From assembly GCA_047777475.1 (NCBI GenBank), contig JBKEET010000001.1, positions 124,001 to 188,000 of the forward strand: a stretch of DNA of 64,000 bases, given 5' to 3'. Below the pieces are notes generated by a model. It searched no databases and had not been told where the DNA came from. It saw only the letters and a program-made list of their open reading frames with translations. Position numbers and translations under genes: made by a program. The DNA comes from Sutterella sp047777475 (GTDB lineage: Bacteria; Pseudomonadota; Gammaproteobacteria; Burkholderiales; Burkholderiaceae_F). Shown here piece by piece: positions 26,760-34,990 of this stretch (the stretch's first letter is position 1; the number at the start of each line of letters is the position of its first letter).

Positions 26760-27878
26760 TTACATCTCCTTGACGGCGGCGGCGATCGCGTCGCCCATTG
26801 CGGCGGTTCCGACGGGCTTCACGTCGGGGAAGATCGCGGCGAGGTCGCCCGTGACGATGCGCTTCCTCAGCACCTCGCCCACGGCCGCCTCGATCAGGGC
26901 GGCGGCCTTCTCCTCGTTGAGCGAGTAGCGGAGCATCAGCGCGGCCGAGAGGACCTGCGCGATCGGGTTGGCGATGCCCTTGCCGGCGATGTCGGGGGCG
27001 GAGCCGCCCGCGGGCTCGTAGAGGCCGAAGGTGCCGGCGCCGAGCGAGGCGGAGGGCAGCATGCCCATCGAGCCCGCGATCATCGCGCACTCGTCGGAAA
27101 GGATGTCGCCGAACATGTTCGAGCAGAGCATGACGTCGAAGTGGCTCGGGCAGCGGATGAGCTGCATCGTCGCGTTGTCGACGTACATCGACTCGCACTC
27201 GACGTCCGGGTACTCGCGGCTCATGCCCTCGACGATCTCGCGCCACATGCGCGAGGTGGCGAGCACGTTGGCCTTGTCGACCGAGGTGACGCGGCCGCGG
27301 CGGCGGCGCGCGACCTCAAAGGCCTTGCGGGCGATGCGCTCGATCTCGCGGCGCGTGTAGGTTTCGGTGTCGTAGGCGCGCTCGTCGGGGCCCGAGCCTT
27401 CGCGGCCCTTGGGCTCGCCGAAGTAGATGCCGCCCGTGAGCTCGCGCACGCACACCATGTCGTAGCCCTTCTCGGAAATGTCCTCGCGCAGCGGGGAGAG
27501 GGCCTCGAGCCCCTTGAACCAGCGCGCGAAGCGCAGGTTGCAGAAAAGGTCGAAGTGCTTGCGCAGCGGGAGCAGGGCGCCCACCTCGGGGCGGTCCTTG
27601 TGCGGCAGGTGGTCCCACTTGGGGCCGCCGACCGACCCGAAGAGGACGGCGTCGGCCTTCTCACAGGCGGCGAGCGTTTCGGGCGGCAGCGGCATGCCGC
27701 GCGCGTCGATGGCGGCGCCGCCGACGAGGCACTCCTCGGTCTCGATCGAGAAGCCGCAGCGTTCGGAGGCGGCCCTGAGCACCTTGAGCGCCTCGGCCAT
27801 CACCTCGGGTCCGATGCCGTCGCCCGCGAGCACGGCGATGCGGTGGGTGCGGGACTTTTCATTGCACTGTTCAGTCAT
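26760..27878 (-). CDS. leuB: 3-isopropylmalate dehydrogenase
   Basis: NAD-dependent oxidative decarboxylase of leucine synthesis, 372 residues. It has IAVLAGDGIGPEVMAEALKVL near the N-terminus, the substrate-binding VRELTGGIYFGEPKGR (about 137-152), VTSVDKANVLATSRMWREI (about 195-213) and the NAD-binding FGLYEPAGGSAPDIAGKGIANPIAQVLSAALMLRYSL near the C-terminus. A hairpin-forming G/C stretch lies in the 100-base gap after leuA. Confidence 0.97.
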   Translation of the reverse strand: MTEQCNEKSRTHRIAVLAGDGIGPEVMAEALKVLRAASERCGFSIETEECLVGGAAIDARGMPLPPETLAACEKADAVLFGSVGGPKWDHLPHKDRPEVGALLPLRKHFDLFCNLRFARWFKGLEALSPLREDISEKGYDMVCVRELTGGIYFGEPKGREGSGPDERAYDTETYTRREIERIARKAFEVARRRRGRVTSVDKANVLATSRMWREIVEGMSREYPDVECESMYVDNATMQLIRCPSHFDVMLCSNMFGDILSDECAMIAGSMGMLPSASLGAGTFGLYEPAGGSAPDIAGKGIANPIAQVLSAALMLRYSLNEEKAAALIEAAVGEVLRKRIVTGDLAAIFPDVKPVGTAAMGDAIAAAVKEM

Positions 27879-27981
27879 AAGGGGATCTTCAAAGAAAAAA
27901 TAGGGGTAAAGAATCGGCGCGGGCGCCGGAAGGTTTCCCTTGTCCGGCGCCCTGGGTCTGCGGTTTGGGCGCTCCGTGCGG

Positions 27982-29589
27982 TCAGGCCACGGGCGGCATC
28001 GAGCCCGGGTGGGCCTCCACCGGCATCGTTTCCGGGAAGACCTTGCGGGAGGCCTGGATGCGCTTGCTGCGCTCGATGTTGTTCGAGGCGTTGATGAGCG
28101 CGATGGCCGCCGCCTCGACGATGTCGGTCGACATGCCCATGCCGTGGAAGATGCGCTTGTTGAATTCGACGTTGACGTTCACCTGGCCGAGGGCGTCCAT
28201 GCCGGCGCCGTTGGCGTGGATCGTGAAGCTCGTGAGCTTGCAGCGCAGGCCCGTGAGGCGCGTGATGCAGTTGTAGACCGCATCGACCGGGCCGTTGCCC
28301 GTCGAGCACTCGGTGCGCGTGCGCTTGCCGACGCGGAGCCTTACGGAGGCGGTCGGGATGCCGTGCGAGCCCGTGGTCATGACGTTGATTGTGTCGAGCT
28401 TGTAGGTGTCGTTGTCCTCGTCGAGCTTCGAGAAGAAGAGCAGCGCTTCAAGGTCGTAGTCGAAGACCTGGCCCTTCTTGTCGGCGAGCTTGAGGAAGCG
28501 CGAGTAGATCTCGTCGAGGTCGTAGCTGTCGTCCGGGTAGCCGAGCTGCTCGAGGCAGGCGCGGATCATGTGGCGGCCGGAGCGGGCCGTCATGTGCATC
28601 GTGTTGCCCGAGAAGCCTACGCTCTCGGGCGTAAGGATCTCGTAGGTCTTCTTGTTCTTGAGCACGCCGTCCTGGTGAATGCCCGAGCTGTGCGAGAAGG
28701 CGTTGGAGCCCACGATGGCCTTGTGCGAGGGCACGGGCTCGTTGCAGAGCTTGGCGACGAGCGCCGAGGTGCGCGCGATGTTCGTGGCGACGATGTTGGT
28801 GTGGAGGCCGCCCGTGTAGTTCTCGCGGAGCTTCAGGGCCATCACCGCCTCCTCGAGCGAGCAGTTGCCCGCGCGCTCGCCCAAGCCGTTGACGCAGCAC
28901 TCGATCTGGCGCGCGCCGTGGAGCACGGCGGTTATCGAGTTGGCGGTGGCCATGCCGAGGTCGTTGTGGCAGTGCACCGAAATGACGGCCTTGTCGATGT
29001 TGGGCACGCGGTTCATGACCTGCGTGATGATGCCGCCGAACTCCTCGGGCACGGTGTAGCCGACCGTGTCGGGGATGTTGACCGTCGTCGCGCCCGCGGC
29101 GATGGCCGCCTCGACCATGCGGCAGAGGTGGTCGATCGGCGTGCGGCCGGCGTCCTCGCACGAGAACTCGACGTCGTCGGTGTACTGGCGGGCGCGCCGC
29201 ACGGCGGCCGTGCCCATCTCGAGCACCTGGTCGAACGTCTTGCGCAGCTTGTCGTGCATGTGGATGTCGGACGTCGCGATGAAGGTGTGGATGCGGAAGT
29301 GCTCGGCGGGCTTGAGCGCCTCGCCGCAGGCGTCCACGTCGCCGATCACGGCGCGCGCGAGGCCGCAGGGAATGGAGGTCTTGAGCGTCTTGGCGATCGT
29401 CTGCACGCTCTCGAAGTCGCCCTTCGAGGAAACCGGGAAACCCGTCTCAATCACGTCGACGCCGAGCTTTTCCAGAGCGAGCGCGATCTGCAGTTTCTGT
29501 TTCGCCGACAGGCTCTGCGGCAGCGCCTGTTCGCCGTCGCGGAGGGTAGTGTCAAAGATGATGATGCGATTCGGGTCGCTAGCTGTCAT
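27982..29589 (-). CDS. leuA: 2-isopropylmalate synthase
   Basis: First committed step of leucine synthesis, 535 residues. The catalytic TIM barrel starts FDTTLRDGEQALPQSLSAKQKLQIA (about 11-35), with the metal ligands in SVHCHNDLGMATANS (about 200-214) and NGLGERAGNCSLEE. The C-terminal third (about 390-515: TGSHGIPTASVRLRVGKRTRTECSTGNGPVDAVYN onward) is the leucine-binding regulatory domain, so feedback inhibition is expected. First gene of a leuABCD transcription unit, with a promoter candidate about 80 bases upstream. Confidence 0.97.
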   Translation of the reverse strand: MTASDPNRIIIFDTTLRDGEQALPQSLSAKQKLQIALALEKLGVDVIETGFPVSSKGDFESVQTIAKTLKTSIPCGLARAVIGDVDACGEALKPAEHFRIHTFIATSDIHMHDKLRKTFDQVLEMGTAAVRRARQYTDDVEFSCEDAGRTPIDHLCRMVEAAIAAGATTVNIPDTVGYTVPEEFGGIITQVMNRVPNIDKAVISVHCHNDLGMATANSITAVLHGARQIECCVNGLGERAGNCSLEEAVMALKLRENYTGGLHTNIVATNIARTSALVAKLCNEPVPSHKAIVGSNAFSHSSGIHQDGVLKNKKTYEILTPESVGFSGNTMHMTARSGRHMIRACLEQLGYPDDSYDLDEIYSRFLKLADKKGQVFDYDLEALLFFSKLDEDNDTYKLDTINVMTTGSHGIPTASVRLRVGKRTRTECSTGNGPVDAVYNCITRLTGLRCKLTSFTIHANGAGMDALGQVNVNVEFNKRIFHGMGMSTDIVEAAAIALINASNNIERSKRIQASRKVFPETMPVEAHPGSMPPVA

Positions 29590-29670
29590 GGCGTTTTCTC
29601 TGAAAAAGCAAAAGGTGGAAAAAGTCTTGTGGAAGGGGGCTTGAAAAGGCCTGACTTCCTCGGAGATGTA

Positions 29671-29699
29671 AATTTATAACTTTGCAAAAGAAGAGTCAA
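29671..29699 (-). promoter_or_regulatory. Promoter candidate of the leu operon
   Basis: On the minus strand TTGACT (29694-29699), 17-base spacer, TAAATT (29671-29676), about 80 bases upstream of leuA. No leucine-rich leader peptide with attenuator was recognised. Confidence 0.65.
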
Positions 29700-30020
29700 T
29701 TGCAAAGCGGCAAGGGAGGTAGAAAACTCCTGTTAAAGTTTATAAACAGTATTGATTTAAAAAGAATCAGTAAAAACATTATAGGGTGTTTATCCTACCC
29801 ACTGATTTTTGCGAAAAGGCCTTGTTTCGCGAAACGGAAGCGTTGCGATACGCACCGCGGACGCCTCCGGGGAGCGCCTTGGAAGAAGGAATTTTCCTTA
29901 AGGGAAGCGGCCCCGAAGTCTCTATATAATGAGCGGGCTTAAGTTTTCAACGCGGGTCCCCGCGCGCGCCTTCGGCGGCGCGGCTTTCGGGTCCCTCACA
30001 CAACATTTGGAGTCACGTCA
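29700..30020. other. Divergent intergenic region between leuA and etfB
   Basis: About 320 bases without a gene. The leuA side is AT-rich with a second ATTATA (29778-29783, minus-strand TATAAT). The etfB side has TATAAT at 29925-29930 as a likely -10 without a clear -35, and then a G/C-rich hairpin-prone leader (CGCGCGCCTTCGGCGGCGCG, about 29960-29979). The ribosome site GGAG is at 30010-30013. Confidence 0.5.
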
Positions 30021-30773
30021 ATGAAGATCCTCGTCGCTGTGAAGCGCGTGGCGGACGCAAAGGTCAAGGTGCGCCCGCTCCCGGATCATTCCGGTGCGGA
30101 TGCAAGGCTTGCCAAGGCGGTGATCAACCCGTTCGACGAGATCGCGGTCGAAGAGGCCGTCGAGCTCAAGGAAGCGGGCGTCGCCGACGAAGTCGTCGCG
30201 GTGACCGCGGGCGGCGTCAAGTCGCTCCCGATCCTGCGCACGGCCCTTGCGATCGGCGCCGACCGCGGCATTCATGTGCTGACCGAGGCGCCCGTCCTCG
30301 AGCCGCTCGCCGTCGCGAAGATCCTGAAGAAGATCGTCGAGAAGGAAAAGCCCGACCTCGTGCTGCTCGGCAAGCAGGCGATCGACGACGACAGCTGCCA
30401 GACCGGCCAGATGCTCTCGGCGCTCTGCAACATGCCGCTCGGCACCTTCGCCAACGCGATCGCGTTTGAAAACGGCCGCTGGACGGTGACGCGCGAGATC
30501 GACGGCGGCACACAGACCGTCTCGCTCGCCTCGCCCGCCGTGGTGACCGCGGACCTGCGCCTCGCCAGCCCGCGCTACGTCACGCTGCCCGCCATGGGCA
30601 AGGCGCGCCGCAAGCCCGTCGAGCAGATCGCGCTCGAGACGCTCGGCGTCGACGCTGCGCCCCGCATCCGCGTGCTCTCGGTCGACGAGCCGCCCGCGCG
30701 CAAGGCGGGCGTGATGGTCGCGAGCGCCGAGGAGCTTGCCGCGAAGCTTCGCGACGAAGCGCATCTTTTCTGA
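30021..30773 (+). CDS. etfB: Electron transfer flavoprotein beta subunit
   Basis: AMP-binding subunit of the soluble ETF heterodimer that passes electrons from acyl-CoA-type dehydrogenases to the respiratory chain; 250 residues. It starts MKILVAVKRVADAKVKVR. The family pattern INPFDEIAVEEAVELKEAG (about 35-53) and the AMP-contact region VLLGKQAIDDDSCQTGQMLSALCNMPLGTFA (about 114-144) are present, as is the arginine-rich ASPRYVTLPAMGKARRKPVE stretch. It is followed after 23 bases by etfA. Confidence 0.96.
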   Translation: MKILVAVKRVADAKVKVRPLPDHSGADARLAKAVINPFDEIAVEEAVELKEAGVADEVVAVTAGGVKSLPILRTALAIGADRGIHVLTEAPVLEPLAVAKILKKIVEKEKPDLVLLGKQAIDDDSCQTGQMLSALCNMPLGTFANAIAFENGRWTVTREIDGGTQTVSLASPAVVTADLRLASPRYVTLPAMGKARRKPVEQIALETLGVDAAPRIRVLSVDEPPARKAGVMVASAEELAAKLRDEAHLF

Positions 30774-30796
30774 GGACGAGAGGGGAATAAAGAGAA

Positions 30797-31738
30797 ATGA
30801 CCACCGCACTGCTCATTGCAGACCACAACAACAAGAACCTCCGTCCCGCGACGGCGCAGGCGCTTGCCGCCGCGCTGCAGATGGCCGATGCCGTCGACGT
30901 GCTCGTGGCGGGCAGCGACACGCAGTCGCTCGCCGACGAGGCCGCGCGCCTCAAGGGCGTCGCGCACGTGCTGCGCGCCGACTCGCCGAAGTTCGCGCAG
31001 GAGTGCCCCGAGGACCTCGCCGCGCTCGTGCTCGACGAAGCCAAGGGCTACAGCCACATCCTTTTCGCTGCGAGCGCGCTCGGCAAGTCCGCCATGCCGC
31101 GCGTCGCCGCGCTGCTCGACGTCTCGCCCGTTTCCGACATCATCGCCGTGAAGGGCCCGAAGACGTTCGTGCGCGGTATTTACGCGGGCTCGCTCCTCTC
31201 GACCGTCGAGGTGACCGACCCCGTCGTCGTGGCGACCGTGCGCACGACGGCGTTCGAAGCCGTCGGAGAAGGGGACGGGAGCGCCCCGATCGAAGAGGTG
31301 ATGCCCGCCGCGCCCTACGAGGGCTCGCGCTTCATCCGCTACAGCGAGACGAAGAACGACCGTCCCGAGCTCGTTTCCGCGCGCTTCGTGGTGGGCGGCG
31401 GCAGCGGCCTTGCCGATCAAGAGGGCTTCCGCGAGCTCGAGGCCTTCGCCGACTCGATCGGCGCGGCCGTGGGCGCGACGCGCACCGCCGTCGACATGGG
31501 GCTTTGCCCGAACGACTGGCAGATCGGCCAGACGGGCAAGATGATCGCGCCGGAGCTCTATTTCGCCTTCGGCATTTCGGGCGCCATCCAGCACCTCGCG
31601 GGCATCAAGGACGCGAAGACCGTCGTCGCCGTCAACAGCGACCCGGAAGCGCCGATCTTCGAGGTCGCCGACTACGGCCTCGTGGGCGACGCGCGCGAAG
31701 TCCTGAAGAAGCTGCGCGAGACGCTTGGCAAGCACTGA
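30797..31738 (+). CDS. etfA: Electron transfer flavoprotein alpha subunit
   Basis: FAD-carrying subunit, 313 residues. The C-terminal FAD signature is complete: DMGLCPNDWQIGQTGKMIAPELYFAFGISGAIQHLAGIKDAKTVVAVNSDPEAPIFEVADYGLVGD (about 233-298). The N-terminal domain resembles EtfB. AGGGGAAT precedes the start. Ends in a strong terminator. The partner dehydrogenase and ETF-quinone oxidoreductase are not in the window. Confidence 0.96.
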   Translation: MTTALLIADHNNKNLRPATAQALAAALQMADAVDVLVAGSDTQSLADEAARLKGVAHVLRADSPKFAQECPEDLAALVLDEAKGYSHILFAASALGKSAMPRVAALLDVSPVSDIIAVKGPKTFVRGIYAGSLLSTVEVTDPVVVATVRTTAFEAVGEGDGSAPIEEVMPAAPYEGSRFIRYSETKNDRPELVSARFVVGGGSGLADQEGFRELEAFADSIGAAVGATRTAVDMGLCPNDWQIGQTGKMIAPELYFAFGISGAIQHLAGIKDAKTVVAVNSDPEAPIFEVADYGLVGDAREVLKKLRETLGKH

Positions 31739-31786
31739 GCCCGGGCCGCCCGGCCGAAGATAAGATAAAGAGACAAAGAATTGTTT

Positions 31787-31814
31787 CCGGCGCCCCGCGG
31801 GGCGCCGGTTTTTT
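31787..31814 (+). terminator. Terminator after etfA
   Basis: CCGGCGCCCC-GC-GGGGCGCCGG followed by TTTTTT. Confidence 0.85.
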
Positions 31815-31843
31815 CCCTTTTTCCAACCGACTAGGAGAGAATC

Positions 31844-32413
31844 ATGAGCGAAGAAATCCGCCAGCTGCCCGAAAGGGCGAAGCTCGCCGCGACGCTCGAC
31901 GAGGCCATCGCCCGCCGCCGCAGCGTGCGCGAATACACCGACATGGACGTCACGCCCGAAGAGCTCGCCGCGCTGCTGCACGCCGCCGTCGGCATCACCG
32001 GCGACGAGGGCCACCGCGCGTCGCCTTCCGCGATGGGCTACAAGAGCTGCCGCGTCTACGCCGTGACGAAGGAAGCCGTCTGGCGCTACGACGAGGACCG
32101 CAACGTGCTCGTCCTCGTGAAGAAGGGTGACAAGCGCGCCGCGACCACCGGCGGCCAGGATTTCGTGACCGTCGCGCCGCTCACGCTCGCGATCGTCTGC
32201 GACAAGAAGCGCCAGGCCGACATGCCGGACGCCTACCCGGCCATGGACGCGGGCTCCATCTCGGAAAACATCTACCTCGCGGCGGCCGCGCTCGGCCTGG
32301 GGAGCGTGGTGCGCGGCTGGTTCGACGCGAACACCGCGCGTAAGGAACTCGGCCTTTCCGAGAGCGAAGTGCCGCTTCTCATGCAGACCGTCGGCCATCC
32401 CGCGGCCAAGTGA
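31844..32413 (+). CDS. Nitroreductase-family flavoprotein
   Basis: A 189-residue FMN-dependent oxidoreductase of the nitroreductase fold. ARRRSVREYTDMDVTPEELAALLHAA (about 24-49) is the FMN phosphate-binding start. AMGYKSCRVYAVTKEAVWRYD and the segment MDAGSISENIYLAAAALGLGSVVRGWFD (about 129-156) are the other conserved parts. Physiological substrate unknown; quinones, nitroaromatics or iodotyrosine-like compounds are all possible. TAGGAGAG precedes the start. It is behind its own terminator boundary, so linked to etfBA only by proximity. Confidence 0.85.
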   Translation: MSEEIRQLPERAKLAATLDEAIARRRSVREYTDMDVTPEELAALLHAAVGITGDEGHRASPSAMGYKSCRVYAVTKEAVWRYDEDRNVLVLVKKGDKRAATTGGQDFVTVAPLTLAIVCDKKRQADMPDAYPAMDAGSISENIYLAAAALGLGSVVRGWFDANTARKELGLSESEVPLLMQTVGHPAAK

Positions 32414-32448
32414 CGCGGGCGGGCAGGGCGAAAAGCCGCGCCAAAGAG

Positions 32449-32477
32449 TTGCACGGACAGCCGCCCTGCGATAAAAT
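32449..32477 (+). promoter_or_regulatory. Promoter of the rpsP operon
   Basis: TTGCAC (32449-32454), 17-base spacer, TAAAAT (32472-32477). Predicted start at about 32484, giving a leader of nearly 120 bases. Confidence 0.7.
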
Positions 32478-32533
32478 TCACGGTCTTTCGGGGGCCGTTT
32501 TTAACCCGGCGGTTTCCGGAAGACCGATTTGCC

Positions 32534-32567
32534 GGGCCTGCGCACCGCGCAGGCCCTGATTTTTGAC
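32534..32567 (+). terminator. Leader hairpin (attenuator-like) before rpsP
   Basis: GGGCCTGCGC and GCGCAGGCCC form a perfect 10-bp stem with a three-base loop, followed by TGATTTTTG, about 35 bases before the rpsP start. Inside the predicted leader it would act as an attenuator; alternatively it terminates read-through from the nitroreductase gene. Confidence 0.6.
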
Positions 32568-32600
32568 ATCAAGAACCAATAAGTTAAAGAGGTAAACTCA

Positions 32601-32870
32601 ATGGTTATTATTCGTCTCTCCCGCGGCGGCGCCAAGAAGCGTCCCTTCTACGTGATCCATGTCTGCGACAGCCGCGCCCGCCGCGACGGCCGCTTCATCG
32701 AGCGCCTGGGCTACTACAACCCGATGTCCGCCGAAAACGAGCCGCGCCTTTCCATCAACGAAGAGCGCCTCGCCTACTGGAAGAGCCAGGGCGCCCAGCT
32801 CTCGGATACGGTCGCCCGCATCCTGAAGAACGGCGCCAAGAAGGCCGAGCCCGCTGCCGCCGCCGAATAA
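32601..32870 (+). CDS. rpsP: 30S ribosomal protein S16
   Basis: Small-subunit assembly protein, 89 residues. Starts MVIIRLSRGGAKKRPFYVIH, followed by SRARRDGRFIERLGYYNPM, the invariant S16 pattern. An alanine-rich tail ends it. AAAGAGGT precedes the ATG. First gene of the rpsP-rimM-trmD-rplS operon. Confidence 0.98.
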   Translation: MVIIRLSRGGAKKRPFYVIHVCDSRARRDGRFIERLGYYNPMSAENEPRLSINEERLAYWKSQGAQLSDTVARILKNGAKKAEPAAAAE

Positions 32871-33099
32871 TTTCGGACGACAGCCCTCGGAGGGCGTTCC
32901 GACAAGGGACGCCCGAGACTGCCCCGCGGCGGTTTCAAGTGCGGGCTTCTTTGCAAGCGGTCGTGCCTCTCGTGTCTAAGCACATCGTGTCCGCTGCAGT
33001 TACGAAGCGAAGCCCGGTATCTACGCTTGATATCGCGCGGGGCCGTTTTTTGCCCGCTTCGGGCGTTTCCTTTTCTTTCTTTTGAGCAGGCTTTTCACC
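32871..33099. other. Gap in the rpsP-rimM operon with hairpins
   Basis: An unusually long 229-base gap for this operon. A hairpin GGGCGTTCC/GGGACGCCC (about 32894-32924) follows rpsP. A short GCCCG-CTT-CGGGC hairpin (33052-33064) followed by GTTTCCTTTTC lies about 35 bases before rimM and could partly terminate transcription. Confidence 0.4.
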
Positions 33100-33621
33100 A
33101 TGGACGACGATCTGATCGAGCTGGGCCGCGCCGCCGGCGCCTACGGCTTCCGGGGCTGGGTGCGGGTGCTGCCCTTTGACTCGGGCGAGGTGCTCCTCGC
33201 CGCCAAGCGCTGGGTGCTCATCCCGCTCGCGGGCGAGAAGCGCGAGCTCGCGGTCACCGCCGTGCGCCGCCACGGCAAGGGCTTCGTCGCGAAGTGGGAA
33301 GGGTGCGAGACCAAGGAGGCGGCCGACGCCTTGAAGGGCCGCATCGCCGTGCGCCGCGCCGACTTCCCGGCCGCGGGCGAAGGCAAGGTCTGGGCGGCCG
33401 ACCTCATCGGCTGCAAGGCCGTGAACAAGGAGGGCGCCGAGCTCGGCGTCATCACCGGCATCGACAACAACGGCGCGCAGGACCTCTTCGTCGTCACGTG
33501 GACGGCCAAGGACGGGCACCGCGCCGAGTTCCTCATCCCCGCCGTGAAGGACGTCTACCTGATCGAGGCGCAGCCCGAAGAGGGCCGCGTCGTCGTCGAC
33601 TGGGCGCCCGAGTGGCGGTAA
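33100..33621 (+). CDS. rimM: Ribosome maturation factor RimM
   Basis: Helps 30S head assembly by binding S19; 173 residues. N-terminal RimM domain ELGRAAGAYGFRGWVRVLPFDS (about 7-28), GCETKEAADALKGRIAVRRADFP, then the PRC-barrel domain with DLIGCKAVNKEGAELGVITGIDNNGAQDLFVV and FLIPAVKDVYLIE. ATG 33100 preferred over an in-frame TTG at 33082; AGCAGG lies in front. Eleven bases precede trmD. Confidence 0.96.
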   Translation: MDDDLIELGRAAGAYGFRGWVRVLPFDSGEVLLAAKRWVLIPLAGEKRELAVTAVRRHGKGFVAKWEGCETKEAADALKGRIAVRRADFPAAGEGKVWAADLIGCKAVNKEGAELGVITGIDNNGAQDLFVVTWTAKDGHRAEFLIPAVKDVYLIEAQPEEGRVVVDWAPEWR

Positions 33622-33632
33622 GGGGGGCGGCC

Positions 33633-34385
33633 ATGAAGCGCTTCGACGTCGTCACGCTCTTCCCGGAAATCCTCTCGGCCGTGACCGAGCACGGCATCAC
33701 CGCACGCGCCATGAAGCGCGGCCTCTGGACGTGCCACACGTGGAACCCGAGGGACGTGACCGAGGACGTGCACCGCACGGTCGACGACCGCCCGTTCGGC
33801 GGGGGACCGGGCATGGTGATGATGGCCGAGCCGCTCGCGAAGACGATCGAGCACATCCGCGCCTCCGGCAACGCGGGCCGCGTCATCTCGTTCGCGCCGA
33901 ACGGCACGCGGCTCACCGACGCGCACGTGAGAAGGCTCGGGGCGGAGTGCGACCAGTTCGTGCTGGTGTGCGGCCGCTACGAAGGGATCGACCAGCGCTT
34001 CCTCGACGAGTACGTCGACGAGACGGTGAGCCTCGGGGACTTCGTGCTTTCGGGCGGAGAGCTCCCCGCCTGCGCGCTCATCGATGCGATCGTGCGCCAG
34101 ATACCGGGCGCGATCAAGGAGCTCTCGGCCTCGGACGAGAGCTTTTCGACGGGACTGCTCGACGCGCCGCACTACACGCGGCCCGAAGTCTGGCGGGGCA
34201 AGCCGACGCCCGCCGTGCTCCTTTCGGGGCACCACGCCAACATCATGAAGTGGACGCGCGAGGAAAGCCTGCGGCTCACCTTGCAAACGCGCCCGGACTT
34301 GATTAAAATCGCTGATTCTTCCGGTTTGCTCAGCGAGTCCGATCTCACGTGGCTTAAAGAGCATGGCTGGAAGAGATTTGTCTAA
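33633..34385 (+). CDS. trmD: tRNA (guanine37-N1)-methyltransferase
   Basis: Methylates G37 of tRNAs to prevent frameshifting; 250 residues. SPOUT-family features: MKRFDVVTLFPEILSAVTEHGI, DDRPFGGGPGMVMMAEPL (about 50-67), the SAM-binding trefoil knot CGRYEGIDQRFLDEYVDETVSLGDFVLSGGELPACALIDAIVRQIPG (about 113-159) and the end HHANIMKWTREESLRLTLQTRPDLI. GGGGGG precedes the ATG. Confidence 0.98.
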   Translation: MKRFDVVTLFPEILSAVTEHGITARAMKRGLWTCHTWNPRDVTEDVHRTVDDRPFGGGPGMVMMAEPLAKTIEHIRASGNAGRVISFAPNGTRLTDAHVRRLGAECDQFVLVCGRYEGIDQRFLDEYVDETVSLGDFVLSGGELPACALIDAIVRQIPGAIKELSASDESFSTGLLDAPHYTRPEVWRGKPTPAVLLSGHHANIMKWTREESLRLTLQTRPDLIKIADSSGLLSESDLTWLKEHGWKRFV

Positions 34386-34462
34386 CAATCACCATCCTCT
34401 CGGCGGCGGGCATTTTGGTCCCTCAAAATTCAGGCCGCATGACGATGGCTACGGAGTAAAAA

Positions 34463-34852
34463 ATGGATCTGATCCAGGTTCTCGAACAGGAAGAAATGGC
34501 CCGCATGACGAAGGACAAGACGATTCCGTCCTTCCGCGCCGGCGACACCGTCAACGTTATGGTCAAGGTTATTGAAGGCACCCACAAGCGCCTGCAGGCC
34601 TTCGAAGGCGTTGTCATCGCCCGCCGCAACCGCGGTCTCAACTCTTCCTTCACGGTCCGCAAGATCTCGTCCGGCGAAGGCGTGGAGCGCACGTTCCAGC
34701 TGTATTCGCCGATGATCGCCTCGATCGAAGTGAAGCGCCACGGCGATGTCCGCCGCGCCAAGCTTTACTACCTGCGTGCCCGTTCCGGCAAGGCTGCCCG
34801 CATTAAGGAGCGCCTCGTCCGCAAGGCCGCCGCTGAGGCTGACGCCGAATAA
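34463..34852 (+). CDS. rplS: 50S ribosomal protein L19
   Basis: Located at the 30S-50S interface; 129 residues. The pattern FRAGDTVNVMVKVIEGTHKRLQAFEGVVIARRNRGLNSSFTVRKISSGEGVERTFQLYSP is the L19 core, followed by VRRAKLYYLRARSGKAARIKERL. GGAG precedes the ATG. Last gene of the operon, with a strong terminator. Confidence 0.98.
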   Translation: MDLIQVLEQEEMARMTKDKTIPSFRAGDTVNVMVKVIEGTHKRLQAFEGVVIARRNRGLNSSFTVRKISSGEGVERTFQLYSPMIASIEVKRHGDVRRAKLYYLRARSGKAARIKERLVRKAAAEADAE

Positions 34853-34890
34853 TGCCGCCGCCGCTCGTTCGAGCGGCTCCGGTTCGGCAG

Positions 34891-34928
34891 AAAATCCCGT
34901 TTTCCCCAAAGGAAAGCGGGATTTTTTT
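34891..34928 (+). terminator. Terminator after rplS
   Basis: AAAATCCCGTTTTCC and GGAAAGCGGGATTTTTTT form a strong stem with T-run. Confidence 0.85.
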
Positions 34929-34935
34929 CGGCCGC

Positions 34936-34970
34936 AAAAAAGCCGCCCGGGCATGCGCCGGGGCGGCTTT
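34936..34970 (-). terminator. Terminator after the rRNA methyltransferase gene
   Basis: On the minus strand AAAGCCGCCCC and GGGCGGCTTTTTT pair around a short loop. It lies next to the rplS terminator and separates the converging units. Confidence 0.8.
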
Positions 34971-34990
34971 CGGCTTCAAGGGGAGGGCTT

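Noticed and set aside
29590..29700. Leucine attenuator leader peptide
   Set aside because: No short open frame with a run of leucine codons and no terminator/antiterminator pair was found before leuA.
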